Shown: positions 1 through 8,894 of the stretch, in pieces
How positions within the stretch are numbered: position 1 is the first letter of the stretch
How the letters are laid out: each line of letters begins with the position of its first letter
NCBI GenBank assembly: GCA_017546085.1
Contig: JAFYXQ010000017.1
Location: 1-34,067, forward strand
DNA: 34,067 nucleotides
Direction of reading: 5' to 3'
Origin: Alphaproteobacteria bacterium
GTDB taxonomy: Bacteria > Pseudomonadota > Alphaproteobacteria > Rs-D84
The notes under the pieces: model-generated
What the model was told of the DNA's origin: nothing
Databases searched by the model: none
Seen by the model: only the letters and a program-made list of their open reading frames with translations
Made by a program: the position numbers and the translations under genes

Positions 1-657
1 AATATCCAACGCATTGTGATGTGTTGTAAATGGACGCGCAGCTGCACCTGATGCAACATTCTGGAGTACTGGGGTTTCAATTTCCAAAAAGCCATTTCTA
101 TTCATATAATCGCGCCAATACTGCGTCATCTTGAAGCGACCCAACAATGCATTACGGGATTCTGGATTTGAAATAATATCCAGATAACGCTGACGATAAC
201 GTGTTTCCGTGTCTGTCAAACCGTGATATTTTTCGGGCAATGGGCGCAGTGCCTTGGACAAGATTTCATAACCCGATACACGTACCGTCAATTCCCCCGC
301 AGTTGTATGGTATAGAGTACCGGTAATACCAATAAAATCGCCCAAGTCAACATTTGCCTTCATAAATTTGTAATTTTCTTCACCCAATTCTTCGCGGGAC
401 ATAGAAAACTGAATTTCGCCATTGATGTCATAAATGCGCCCGAACATCAATTTGCCCAACCAACGCAGTGCCGTTACACGACCTGCCAATTTTACAGGGG
501 TATCATCCGCCAATTCACGAGCAGATTCAATCGTATGTGTGCGATCAAATTTATCTTTCCATACAACACCGTCACGCGCACGAATGTTTTCAGCCTTTTG
601 CAGGCGTGCCGTTAATTCATTTGTTGAAATCTGTGTGCTGTTGGTGTTTTCTGACAT
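1..657 (-). CDS. lysS: lysyl-tRNA synthetase, class II (5' part; runs off the window)
   Basis: This gene encodes the N-terminal 219 residues of class II lysyl-tRNA synthetase, the cytoplasmic enzyme that charges tRNA-Lys. It is read on the minus strand from the ATG at 655-657, and the frame is still open at base 1, so the catalytic C-terminal half is outside the window. An OB-fold anticodon-binding region is followed by the family hallmark PLPEKYHGLTDTETRYRQRY and then motif 1 (FLEIETPVLQ, AAARPFTTHHNALD). The start is supported by an AGGGG Shine-Dalgarno-like stretch about 8 nt upstream and by a Ser/Thr/Asn-rich N-terminal tail before the conserved core. An intrinsic-terminator-like hairpin lies in the leader just upstream. 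Recognition of the family is secure; nothing in the visible part looks degraded. Confidence 0.96.
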   Translation of the reverse strand, partial: MSENTNSTQISTNELTARLQKAENIRARDGVVWKDKFDRTHTIESARELADDTPVKLAGRVTALRWLGKLMFGRIYDINGEIQFSMSREELGEENYKFMKANVDLGDFIGITGTLYHTTAGELTVRVSGYEILSKALRPLPEKYHGLTDTETRYRQRYLDIISNPESRNALLGRFKMTQYWRDYMNRNGFLEIETPVLQNVASGAAARPFTTHHNALDI

Positions 658-684
658 TTTTTGTTACCCCTGTATTTTTGTTAT

Positions 685-711
685 AAAAAACGGACGCATA
701 AAAGTGCGCCC
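685..711 (-). terminator. terminator-like hairpin in the lysS leader
   Basis: On the minus strand a 7-bp stem (GGGCGCA / TGCGTCC, one G-T pair) with a 6-nt loop is followed by a T-rich run, about 28 nt before the lysS start. It could be a second terminator behind tRNA-Gly or an attenuator of lysS. A competing 6-bp pairing (703-708 with 731-736) would break it. Confidence 0.4.
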
Positions 712-797
712 GCAGTTTAGTCCTGATGGTCGCACTATATTAATTAAAACGTTTCAAAAAGCATTTCATTTTTTTAATGCACCCCTGTTATCGTATA

Positions 798-818
798 AAA
801 CCGCCACAAGGGCGGTTT
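798..818 (-). terminator. terminator of tRNA-Gly
   Basis: The perfect 8-bp stem AAACCGCC / GGCGGTTT (798-805 with 811-818) starts 7 nt after the CCA end of the tRNA on the minus strand and ends in a short T run. Confidence 0.65.
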
Positions 819-825
819 CGAATTC

Positions 826-902
826 TGGTGCGAGCAAAGGGGCTCGAACCCTCGACCTCAACCTTGGCAAGGTTGCGCTCTAGCCAACTGAGCTACGCTC
901 GC
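826..902 (-). tRNA. tRNA-Gly, anticodon GCC
   Basis: A full cloverleaf can be folded on the minus strand. The acceptor stem is GCGAGCG paired with TGCTCGC, the D arm is GCTC/GAGC, and the anticodon stem CAACC/GGTTG encloses the loop TTGCCAA, giving anticodon GCC at 866-868. The T arm is GAGGG/CCCTT with the TTCGAGC loop. Discriminator A and an encoded CCA end the molecule at 826. The gene has its own promoter and terminator, so it is probably a single-gene unit. Confidence 0.97.
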
Positions 903-914
903 ATTGCGTGGTAC

Positions 915-943
915 ATAATGACATATATTTTATATAATTGCAA
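915..943 (-). promoter_or_regulatory. candidate promoter of tRNA-Gly
   Basis: On the minus strand TTGCAA (938-943) lies 17 nt from CATTAT (915-920). The predicted transcription start, near 908, is about 6 nt before the mature tRNA 5' end. Confidence 0.5.
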
Positions 944-962
944 GTGTTTTTTATAAAAATTT

Positions 963-990
963 AAAAGTCCCGATTTTTACGGGACTTTTT
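963..990. terminator. intrinsic terminator overlapping the end of the 84-aa gene
   Basis: A stem AAAAGTCCCG / CGGGACTTTT with a 7-nt loop is followed by T runs on both strands. The TAA stop of the minus-strand 84-aa gene (977-979) sits in the loop, so the last codons form one arm. Confidence 0.75.
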
Positions 991-1231
991 GCAAATTCTG
1001 CGATTTAATGTATTCGAATTTTAGCGAATCCAGCGAATACTGTTTACGCATTTCTTCCAGTTTTTGTTTTTCCAGTTTGTTTGATTCTTTTACCCCAAAA
1101 TTAATCCCGGCAATATTTGCCCATATTCCAATAACTGCAATCGCAATAAACCAAGAACGACCGCCAACCCATTTGGTCCGTATCGGTGATTCACTGGCCC
1201 GTTGAGATATATTAACATTATGTTCTGCCAT
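977..1231 (-). CDS. small single-pass membrane protein, unknown function
   Basis: This 84-aa protein is not recognised. A polar N-terminus precedes one clear membrane segment (about residues 27-46, from WFIAIAVIGIWANIAGI) and then a charged helix rich in Lys and Glu (about 53-75) that looks like a short coiled coil. The ATG at 1229-1231 is chosen because a GGGGG ribosome-binding site lies 7-8 nt before it and it begins 17 nt after the stop of the upstream 328-aa gene. A longer reading to 1333 would overlap that gene. Shared strand and spacing suggest co-transcription with the 328-aa membrane protein, and the two could form a complex. Its stop codon lies inside the terminator loop. Confidence 0.75.
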   Translation of the reverse strand: MAEHNVNISQRASESPIRTKWVGGRSWFIAIAVIGIWANIAGINFGVKESNKLEKQKLEEMRKQYSLDSLKFEYIKSQNLQKVP

Positions 1232-1248
1232 TTTATGCCCCCATGTTT

Positions 1249-2235
1249 TTAAAACCATGTCCATGGTTGGAACACCTTTAACAATCCCAGCGCAGTACGT
1301 TTGTCTGCGTATGTATGACCACAACGTGGACATACGTTAAATGGTTTCAAAATAGATTTTGCCTTTTTAAACATCATGAACCACAGGTATAGACCGACCG
1401 CCCATACTGCAATTACCAATCCCCATGCAACATAGCCAAAATATTTATCAACCGTACCAGTTATAACCGTTATTGTTGTTATGTCTGATTTTGATAAATC
1501 GTTATAAATCTTGGTTGCAACGGGCCATGATGATGGGCGCCATGGATACACATGTTCAATACCATAATTAGTCAATAATGTTGTCCCCAACCCACCAGAC
1601 TGATTATCCAGCGCAGTTTTAATCGCAGAATCCAACATTGTGTCAAATTCTGTCTGGGCAACACGTGTTAAATCTGTTTTTATCTTGTCCAGTTGGGCAT
1701 TTACCTTGGCCGCAGTATTGTCAACGGTCGCAATCGCTTCGTTTGTTTTTTCGATTCCTTTGTCCACTTCGGCAACAGCCTTGTCAACACCGTCTGTTTT
1801 TACACCAAACATTTTTGCAAAACCTGTTAATTTCTTGACCCCAGTTGTGGTTTCTGTGGCCTTGGCGGTTTCTGCCTTGGCCTTGGCGGTGGCATCTGTT
1901 GCCTTGGCAACGGCGGTTTCTGCCATTTTAACCTTGTCAATAGCAATGGCAATTGGTTTTTCTAAATTAATCGATTTTGCAACACCGTCCAGTAATGCCT
2001 CGTACTGCTTTACAATGCCACGTTGCAAGTCAAAGAACATTGACACAACCATTGATTTCTTTATCGGCGCAGAATACGTGTTTTTGACGTATAATGGGAA
2101 CCACGCAACCAACGCGAGCCACACAATGCTAATAATAGTAAATGTACGCTTGGTCCAGGTAATCACAGATTGTTTCTTGGCGACAGTTTTTGCGCCGCCC
2201 ATATCGATAACTTCGATTTCTTTCTTTTTGGCCAT
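1249..2235 (-). CDS. two-TM membrane protein with Ala/Lys-rich helical middle and C-terminal CPRCGH motif
   Basis: This 328-aa protein matches no family I can name. Visible order: a basic N-terminus (MAKKKE), a membrane segment at about 32-50, a long helical region at about 65-210 very rich in Ala, Lys, Thr and Glu with low-complexity runs such as AKATDATAKAKAETAKATET, a Trp/Pro-containing stretch (VYPWRPSSWP, about 229-238), a second membrane segment at about 266-289, and a tail with one CPRCGH motif (C302, C305, H307), like half a zinc ribbon. If both termini are cytoplasmic, the helical middle lies in the periplasm. The ATG at 2233-2235 has AAGGAGT upstream, but that site forms the 3' arm of a perfect hairpin. 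The 84-aa membrane gene follows after 17 nt. Confidence 0.85.
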   Translation of the reverse strand: MAKKKEIEVIDMGGAKTVAKKQSVITWTKRTFTIISIVWLALVAWFPLYVKNTYSAPIKKSMVVSMFFDLQRGIVKQYEALLDGVAKSINLEKPIAIAIDKVKMAETAVAKATDATAKAKAETAKATETTTGVKKLTGFAKMFGVKTDGVDKAVAEVDKGIEKTNEAIATVDNTAAKVNAQLDKIKTDLTRVAQTEFDTMLDSAIKTALDNQSGGLGTTLLTNYGIEHVYPWRPSSWPVATKIYNDLSKSDITTITVITGTVDKYFGYVAWGLVIAVWAVGLYLWFMMFKKAKSILKPFNVCPRCGHTYADKRTALGLLKVFQPWTWF

Positions 2236-2239
2236 AAAA

Positions 2240-2260
2240 AAACTCCTTTGATAGGAGTTT
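2240..2260 (-). promoter_or_regulatory. hairpin enclosing the ribosome-binding site of the 328-aa gene
   Basis: On the minus strand AAACTCCT (2260-2253) pairs perfectly with AGGAGTTT (2247-2240) across a 5-nt loop. The 3' arm is the ribosome-binding site of the gene starting at 2235, and a run of seven T begins inside that arm and reaches the ATG. It can be read as an intrinsic terminator ending the upstream queuosine unit, as an RBS-masking element, or as both. Confidence 0.6.
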
Positions 2261-2289
2261 AAACGATTTTAACAAATCATTGCAATAGT

Positions 2290-2649
2290 TTATTTTAATT
2301 TGACAGCATCAGATTTTAACTTGTTCATTAATGCGTTAAAATCATCTATTTCTTTTTTATAAGTGCTAAGTAGCGCATAAAATTTTGGATTTGCCGCAAG
2401 AAAATATCTGCGTTGTTCCTTTAAGCTGTCAATATACATTTTTAAGGCTTCGCTGTCGCGCATAAATGCAGAACAATATATTTCGGGAATTGCAGACCAT
2501 CTTTTCGGATTCATGGGATCCGTACGGCACGCCAGAGTATAAACATATTCAAATTTCGATGGGGTCGTGCCAGATCTTATAACATCGTAATCTAAAACCA
2601 AATCGTTTTCTAGTTTCATATATAGGTTGTTGTCTGTATTATCCTTCAT
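2290..2649 (-). CDS. hypothetical protein downstream of tgt
   Basis: This 119-aa soluble protein is not recognised. There is no signal peptide or membrane segment. The middle holds Tyr and Trp residues and cysteines (TLACRTDP, EIYCSAFMRD), and the C-terminal half looks like a long amphipathic, Lys-rich helix (about 75-119). I prefer the ATG at 2647-2649, which lies 1 nt past the tgt stop and about 8 nt after an AGGTGA ribosome-binding site. A GTG at 2658 inside tgt is the alternative and adds three residues. The tight coupling argues for co-transcription with tgt, but the sequence gives no functional link to queuosine. Confidence 0.75.
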   Translation of the reverse strand: MKDNTDNNLYMKLENDLVLDYDVIRSGTTPSKFEYVYTLACRTDPMNPKRWSAIPEIYCSAFMRDSEALKMYIDSLKEQRRYFLAANPKFYALLSTYKKEIDDFNALMNKLKSDAVKLK

Positions 2650-2650
2650 A

Positions 2651-3763
<1,113 letters not shown>

Positions 3764-3780
3764 TTATATCCCCCCAATGT

Positions 3781-4191
3781 TTATTTTACGCGTTCAAACC
3801 AACGTTCGATATACGGTCTGCGCATTGCCAAGAAACCCAACGCCCCCTTGCAATCAAGAAATGTACGGAAGCCTTCTGCAACGTCCTGTAATAAAACACG
3901 GGCATTTTTTGGGGTACGATAATCGTGAATGTATTTTTCACATGCGACAATACAATTACAGTATTGCGACCAACCCTTGGCTGGTGCAGATATATCTTCA
4001 CGATTTTTTAAATTTGTTTGAAAAACTAATGCGACAACCGGATCCCGCCAAAATATTTCTCGAAAAAATTTAACATCATTGGCCGTCAGCAAGATATGAT
4101 TATAATATGCAATGCCCGCCAAAACAGCCCCAAGGTCGCGTTGAACATCTGGGGATAATGTATTTACAATATTTTGTTTATTTTGAATCAT
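3781..4191 (-). CDS. hypothetical protein between queA and tgt
   Basis: This 136-aa protein is not recognised. It appears soluble and mainly helical, with a central Cys pair (QYCNCIVACEKY, about 79-90) and a basic, Arg/Trp-rich C-terminus (RRPYIERWFERVK). The ATG at 4189-4191 overlaps the end of queA by 14 nt and has an ACAGG ribosome-binding site about 7 nt upstream, so translational coupling to queA is likely. tgt begins about 20 nt after its stop. The position between two queuosine enzymes is suggestive but does not prove a role in tRNA modification. It does not resemble QueC, QueD, QueE, QueF, QueG or QueH. Confidence 0.75.
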   Translation of the reverse strand: MIQNKQNIVNTLSPDVQRDLGAVLAGIAYYNHILLTANDVKFFREIFWRDPVVALVFQTNLKNREDISAPAKGWSQYCNCIVACEKYIHDYRTPKNARVLLQDVAEGFRTFLDCKGALGFLAMRRPYIERWFERVK

Positions 4192-5239
4192 GTTTTACCT
4201 GTGTGTGTTTTTGCTTTCCTTCCTTGTTAAACAGCAAACAGCAATCACCATAGCTGAAAAACCTATATTTTTCATCAACTGCATGTTTGTATGCCGCCTG
4301 CATTTCGGGCAATCCAGCAAATGCTGACACCAACATAAACAATGTTGATTTTGGCAAATGAAAATTCGTCAGCAACACATCAACCGCACGAAAATTATAA
4401 CCAGGGGTAATAAATATACGTGTATTCCTGTTAAACGGGGCAACACGACGATATTTCGATGGATTACGGTTGTATTTTGCCGAACTTTCAAGCAAACGCA
4501 TCGATGTTGTTCCAACTGCAATTACACGTTTTGCATTATTTATAATTTCTGCCTGAGATTCTGTGATACGTCCCCATTCGCTGTGCATTTTATGTTCTGA
4601 TAAATCCTCGGTCTTGACTGGCATCCATGTGCCCGCCCCAACATGCAATGTAATGTTTACTATCTTTGCACCGCGGGCACGTATTTCATCCAATAATTCA
4701 GGTGTAAAATGCAACCCCGCCGTTGGTGCAGCCATTGAACCCAACGGTGCGGAATATACAGTTTGATAACGTTCGCGATCTTCGAGTTGTTCTTCGCGTT
4801 TCATATATGGTGGCAATGGCATTTTTCCAACGCGTTCCAATACCGCAAAGACATCTTCGCATAGAAAGTTTATTTTTATGCCGCTGTCCTGATTTTTTGC
4901 AACGATTTCTATTTCTGTGCCATCGTCCAGTGTTAAAATTCGCCCCAATTGTAATTTGGTAAATTTTTTACACAACCCCCACCAACATCCATCACGTGTT
5001 TCTGTGTGTAAGGTAATCTCGTACTTACCGTCCGCCATAAAACGCGCGGGGATTACACGCGAATTATTAAAAACAACAACGTCGCCTGGGCGCAGATAAT
5101 CCAAGAAATCACGAATGTGTTTGTCGTGGGTGTTTTTACCATCAACCACCAACATGCGTGATGCATCACGTTGTGGTAACGGGTGGGATGCAATTAATTC
5201 AGGTGGTAATTCAAAATCAAAATCAGATGTCGTTAACAT
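4178..5239 (-). CDS. queA: S-adenosylmethionine:tRNA ribosyltransferase-isomerase
   Basis: QueA (353 aa, normal length) transfers and isomerises the ribosyl group of SAM onto preQ1-tRNA to make epoxyqueuosine. Diagnostic segments are FDFELPPELIASHPLPQRDASRML at the N-terminus (quoted in part: PPELIASHPLPQRDASR), DVVVFNNSRVIPAR, the catalytic-core stretch AAPTAGLHFTPELL, VTLHVGAGTW-like NITLHVGAGTWMPV, and LTNFHLPKSTLFMLVSAFAG near the C-terminus. The ATG lies 7 nt after the stop of the 127-aa exported protein, and no strong ribosome-binding site is visible, so coupling to the upstream gene is likely. The C-terminal tail (about 15 polar residues) is not conserved in the family. With tgt downstream, this is a queuosine operon segment. 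Confidence 0.98.
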   Translation of the reverse strand: MLTTSDFDFELPPELIASHPLPQRDASRMLVVDGKNTHDKHIRDFLDYLRPGDVVVFNNSRVIPARFMADGKYEITLHTETRDGCWWGLCKKFTKLQLGRILTLDDGTEIEIVAKNQDSGIKINFLCEDVFAVLERVGKMPLPPYMKREEQLEDRERYQTVYSAPLGSMAAPTAGLHFTPELLDEIRARGAKIVNITLHVGAGTWMPVKTEDLSEHKMHSEWGRITESQAEIINNAKRVIAVGTTSMRLLESSAKYNRNPSKYRRVAPFNRNTRIFITPGYNFRAVDVLLTNFHLPKSTLFMLVSAFAGLPEMQAAYKHAVDEKYRFFSYGDCCLLFNKEGKQKHTQVKHDSK

Positions 5240-5246
5240 TGTTCAC

Positions 5247-5630
5247 TTATCGCATTTTTGGTTGCCCTGCCTTGGCACGCAGTCTATTTGTGTTATATAT
5301 TTTACGTAATTCTTGCTCAGACCGGCTGTTTACTGATTTTAGTGTAAAATCCCCCCTTGACGATAAGGAGTGCCCCTGTAGGTCGCCGAAATAATTTTTA
5401 AAAACAATTGTATCACCTTCCCTTAGGTAATCATAAATATGAGACCAGTTATAATCGTAGAAAAGAATCCGATAATCAACCAAACTATCGCCGTCTTTGT
5501 CGCAATAGACCCATTTTTCTTCGTCGATTTTTTGCACCACACCCTTTTCAATTGTTGGTTCAACACAAGATGGCATTGCAAGTGGCGACGCCGCCAATAG
5601 ATATGGCAAAACCTTTTTATATATTTTCAT
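5247..5630 (-). CDS. small exported protein with a DxDGD acidic loop
   Basis: This 127-aa protein is not recognised. A signal-peptide-like N-terminus (MKIYKKVLPYLLAASPLAM) ends at PSC, an imperfect lipobox, so secretion is likely and lipidation uncertain. The mature part contains DKDGDSLVD (about 44-52), which resembles the calcium loops of EF-hand or thrombospondin type 3 repeats, then an aromatic stretch (YDYNWSHIYDYL) and a basic tail. An AAAGG ribosome-binding site lies about 7 nt before the ATG, and the gene begins 9 nt after the era stop. It is probably co-transcribed with era and queA. A similar DSDGNGIPD loop occurs in the GT61 protein at 8895-10103. Confidence 0.72.
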   Translation of the reverse strand: MKIYKKVLPYLLAASPLAMPSCVEPTIEKGVVQKIDEEKWVYCDKDGDSLVDYRILFYDYNWSHIYDYLREGDTIVFKNYFGDLQGHSLSSRGDFTLKSVNSRSEQELRKIYNTNRLRAKAGQPKMR

Positions 5631-5639
5631 TTTTAACCT

Positions 5640-6536
5640 TTACTTCTTGAATTCTAGACCCTGATCGATGTAATTTTCTGCCTTGTCTTCCCAGTCGGGT
5701 TCGACACGTACAAATAAATGCAGGCGTGCGTTAACATCCCATTGGTCCTGAATATCATGGCGGGCCGCCGTTCCAATGCGTTTTAACTGTTCCCCACCAC
5801 GACCAACAACAATCTTTTTATGACCGTCGTTACGTACCGCAATTTTCTGATAAATATCCAAAACACCATCAGCACCAACATCCACGCGTTCAGTAACAAC
5901 ATTGATATGATATGGTAATTCCTGATGAATATATTTGTAAATCTTTTCACGGGTTAATTCGGATAAATACAATTCGTCTGGAACATCAGGTGCGTCCACT
6001 GTATCAAATAAATACGGACTTTCCGGTATTACATCAGCCAAGGCCGTCAACATTTTTTCAATACCGTCATTTTTTAATGCAGAAATCATAAATATTTCAC
6101 GCCATGGTGCCATTTGTGAAATTTCCGCAACCATCGGCAATAAATCTAACTTCGCAATTGCATCAACCTTGTTCAAGGCAACAAAGATATTTGGGCGATC
6201 TGCAATTTTTTCCGCCAATGTACGAATTGTTTCGGTTATCCCCTTTTGTGCATCAATCAGCAACAATACAGCATCTGCATCAGATACGGCATCCATGGCC
6301 GCCGCAACCATAGCCCTGTCCAGACGGCGCGAAGGCTTGAATACCCCAGGGGTATCGACGAATATCAACTGACGCGCACCAACCATTTTAACTGCGCGCA
6401 AACGGGTTCGGGTTGTCTGTACCTTGTGCGAAACAATCGACACCTTGCGCCCCATGATTTGATTTAACAATGTGCTTTTGCCGGCATTTGTTGGACCAAT
6501 TATCGCAACAAAGCCCGAATATGTTTTGTCTGTCAT
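5640..6536 (-). CDS. era: GTPase Era
   Basis: Era (298 aa, normal length) is the essential GTPase that binds the 3' end of 16S rRNA during small-subunit maturation. The G domain shows G1 GPTNAGKST (14-22), G2 TTRTRLR, G3 DTPGVF, G4 NKVD and G5 SALK. The C-terminal KH domain is present with VVGRGGEQLKRIGTAARHDI. The start at 6534-6536 (MTDKTYSGF) fits the family best. It has no Shine-Dalgarno but lies 1 nt after the transcription start predicted from a TATGGT -10 (weak -35), so it may be leaderless. An in-frame ATG at 6548 is the alternative. Era heads the minus-strand unit and diverges from parC. Confidence 0.97.
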   Translation of the reverse strand: MTDKTYSGFVAIIGPTNAGKSTLLNQIMGRKVSIVSHKVQTTRTRLRAVKMVGARQLIFVDTPGVFKPSRRLDRAMVAAAMDAVSDADAVLLLIDAQKGITETIRTLAEKIADRPNIFVALNKVDAIAKLDLLPMVAEISQMAPWREIFMISALKNDGIEKMLTALADVIPESPYLFDTVDAPDVPDELYLSELTREKIYKYIHQELPYHINVVTERVDVGADGVLDIYQKIAVRNDGHKKIVVGRGGEQLKRIGTAARHDIQDQWDVNARLHLFVRVEPDWEDKAENYIDQGLEFKK

Positions 6537-6619
6537 GGGACAAACCATACCACACCATTTTGAAAAGTGAATTAAAATCTTAATATTTTTCCCTGTTTTT
6601 GGTTATGGCATTTTTTCTG

Positions 6620-6648
6620 TTGTTATTTTTTTTCAAATGTTCTAAATT
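6620..6648 (+). promoter_or_regulatory. candidate promoter of parC
   Basis: TTGTTA (6620-6625), a 17-nt spacer and TAAATT (6643-6648) predict a start near 6655, three nt before the parC ATG. There is no Shine-Dalgarno, which points to a near-leaderless message. Confidence 0.5.
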
Positions 6649-6657
6649 TCTAGCATT

Positions 6658-8889
6658 ATGAGTAAGGAAATTATCGAAAATATTGATTCACAGCAGCTAT
6701 CAGACGCATTGTCTGAACGCTATCTTTCATACGCAGTCAGCACGATTGTATCACGCGCCCTGCCCGATGTGCGCGACGGGTTGAAGCCCGTACATCGTCG
6801 AATTCTGTATTCCATGTTGCGACAGAAATTGTCCCCAAATGCCGCGTTTCGTAAGTGCGCGACTGTTGTTGGGGACGTATTGGGGCATTACCATCCACAC
6901 GGGGACAGTTCTGTGTATGATGCCATGGTACGTTTGGCCCAGGATTTCTCGGTTCGGTATCCGTTAATCGATGGACAGGGAAACTTTGGTAATATCGACG
7001 GCGATCCACAGGCGGCATATCGATACACTGAATCCAAAATGACCGAAGCAGCAATGCTGATCATGGAAGGGTTGGATGAAAATAGTGTTGATATGATGCC
7101 TAATTTCGATGGCACAACGATGGAACCCGTGGTTATGCCTGGGGCGTTTCCAAATCTGCTCGCAAATGGTGGAATGGGGATTGCCGTGGGTATGGCAACA
7201 AATATTCCAACCCACAATGTGGCAGAGGTTTGCGATGCGCTGAATTTTGTTATTGACAAGCCTGATGCGACAACCGCGCAAATTATAAAAAAAATGGTTG
7301 GCCCTGATTTTCCAACCGGCGGTATATTAATCGATAGTTTTGATACGATTGTTAAAAACTATGAAACCGGCAAAGGTGCATTTAGAATTCGTGCACGTTG
7401 GGAAATCGAAAACCTTGAACGCGGTGGTTGGCAGGTTGTTATATCTGAAATTCCATATGGAATAGTTAAATCAAAGTTAGTCGAACAAATAGCAACATTG
7501 ATTGATGCAAAAAAACTGCCACTGGTTGACGATATTGTCGATGAATCAACAACCGATGTTCGTATTGTTATCACCCCAAAATCGCGCAATATTCCCGCAG
7601 ATAAAATGATGGCTCATTTATTTGCGATGTCCGATTTGGAATATCGCTTTAACATGAATTTCAATGTTATTGATTCCAAGGGTGCCCCACGCGTTATGCC
7701 GATTGGTGATGTATTGCGTGAATTTATTACACATCAGAAAGATGTTCTGTGCCGACGAACACAATGGCGTCTGAATAACATTGCACGCAGATTGGAAATT
7801 CTGGGCGGTTTATTGGTGGTTTATTTGAATTTAGACCGCGTTATTGAAATTATCCGTAATGAAGATGATGCCAAGCTTGTATTGATGTCCGAATTCAATC
7901 TGACAGAAATTCAAGTGGAGGCAATATTAAACACACGTCTGCGTTCATTGCGCAAGCTCGAAGAAATGGAAATCAAGCGTGAAGATGCCGCCCTGCGCGA
8001 AGAACAGGAACAATTACAAGCATTGCTAGCCAGCGAAGAAGCACAAAACAACCAATTAAAAGCTTGGTTTAACGACATTAAAAAGACATATGATAAAAAA
8101 ACTAAATTGGGACGTCGTCGCACAACATGGACAGAACAGACCGAAGAAATTGTCGTAAATGCAGAAGAATTTATAGAAAAAGAACCACTGACGATTATCC
8201 TGTCCACAATGGGATGGATTCGTGCAGCCAAAGGACATTTGGATTTGAATTCGCTGGATATGAAATTCAAAGAAGGCGATGAGTTGTATTCCGCATTCCA
8301 TGCAATGTCCACTGATAAAATTAATTTATTTAGTACATCAGGCAAAATGTTTACATTATCCGCAAACGAATTGCCGTCAGCACGCGGTTTCGGTGAGTCT
8401 GTACGTATGATGGCAGATATTGCCGCCGACGAAGATATTGTTCGCGTATTCGTTTTAGATATGAAGGCGAAATATCTGTTGGTATCAAAGCATGGTAATG
8501 GATTTATCATCGCAGGGGAAAATTGTTTGGCACAAACTAAAAATGGAAAGCAAGTTATGAATATTGAACCGAAGAACCCTGCGCATATGTGCGTCGTGGT
8601 TTCAGGGGATAGCGTCGCCATGTCTGGTTCAAACGATAAATTGCTGATATTTAAAACAGCAGAGATTCCAGAAATGTCCCGCGGCAAGGGTGTTATCTTG
8701 CAAAAGTATAATGCTGAACGCACATACGTTTTGGATGTAATGTTCTTTGACGCAGAAAATGGATTCGGATGGACAACTGGACGCGGGGTTACAAAACTTG
8801 AAAACTGGGTGCCATGGTGCGGGAAACGCGCATCCCAAGGACGCACAGTGCCAGTAGGATTCCCACGTAGTGGAAAATTTGGGAAATAA
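6658..8889 (+). CDS. parC: DNA topoisomerase IV subunit A
   Basis: ParC (743 aa) is the DNA-cleaving subunit of topoisomerase IV, which decatenates daughter chromosomes. The winged-helix/tower core shows [34 protein letters not shown] and the active-site tyrosine in [10 protein letters not shown] (Tyr123). The quinolone-resistance region has Ser84 and Asp88, the usual susceptible-type residues. GyrA carries a GyrA-box in its C-terminal beta-pinwheel; none is visible here and the C-terminal region is short (about 250 residues), which favours Par[21 protein letters not shown] and [17 protein letters not shown] are typical. The partner parE is not in this window. No ribosome-binding site precedes the ATG. 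The GT61 gene begins 5 nt after the stop. Confidence 0.95.
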   Translation: MSKEIIENIDSQQLSDALSERYLSYAVSTIVSRALPDVRDGLKPVHRRILYSMLRQKLSPNAAFRKCATVVGDVLGHYHPHGDSSVYDAMVRLAQDFSVRYPLIDGQGNFGNIDGDPQAAYRYTESKMTEAAMLIMEGLDENSVDMMPNFDGTTMEPVVMPGAFPNLLANGGMGIAVGMATNIPTHNVAEVCDALNFVIDKPDATTAQIIKKMVGPDFPTGGILIDSFDTIVKNYETGKGAFRIRARWEIENLERGGWQVVISEIPYGIVKSKLVEQIATLIDAKKLPLVDDIVDESTTDVRIVITPKSRNIPADKMMAHLFAMSDLEYRFNMNFNVIDSKGAPRVMPIGDVLREFITHQKDVLCRRTQWRLNNIARRLEILGGLLVVYLNLDRVIEIIRNEDDAKLVLMSEFNLTEIQVEAILNTRLRSLRKLEEMEIKREDAALREEQEQLQALLASEEAQNNQLKAWFNDIKKTYDKKTKLGRRRTTWTEQTEEIVVNAEEFIEKEPLTIILSTMGWIRAAKGHLDLNSLDMKFKEGDELYSAFHAMSTDKINLFSTSGKMFTLSANELPSARGFGESVRMMADIAADEDIVRVFVLDMKAKYLLVSKHGNGFIIAGENCLAQTKNGKQVMNIEPKNPAHMCVVVSGDSVAMSGSNDKLLIFKTAEIPEMSRGKGVILQKYNAERTYVLDVMFFDAENGFGWTTGRGVTKLENWVPWCGKRASQGRTVPVGFPRSGKFGK

Positions 8890-8894
8890 TAACC

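Noticed and set aside
434-883. Open frame of 149 codons on the plus strand, opposite lysS and tRNA-Gly
   Set aside because: It runs antisense through lysS and across the tRNA, has no ribosome-binding site and gives a composition unlike a real protein.
1640-2251. 203-codon plus-strand frame opposite the 328-aa gene
   Set aside because: It mirrors the Ala/Lys-rich low-complexity region, which leaves the opposite strand open; no start signal.
7911-8846. 311-codon minus-strand frame opposite parC
   Set aside because: It is entirely within parC, which is a certain gene; the product is Ser/Ile/Phe-rich with no domain.
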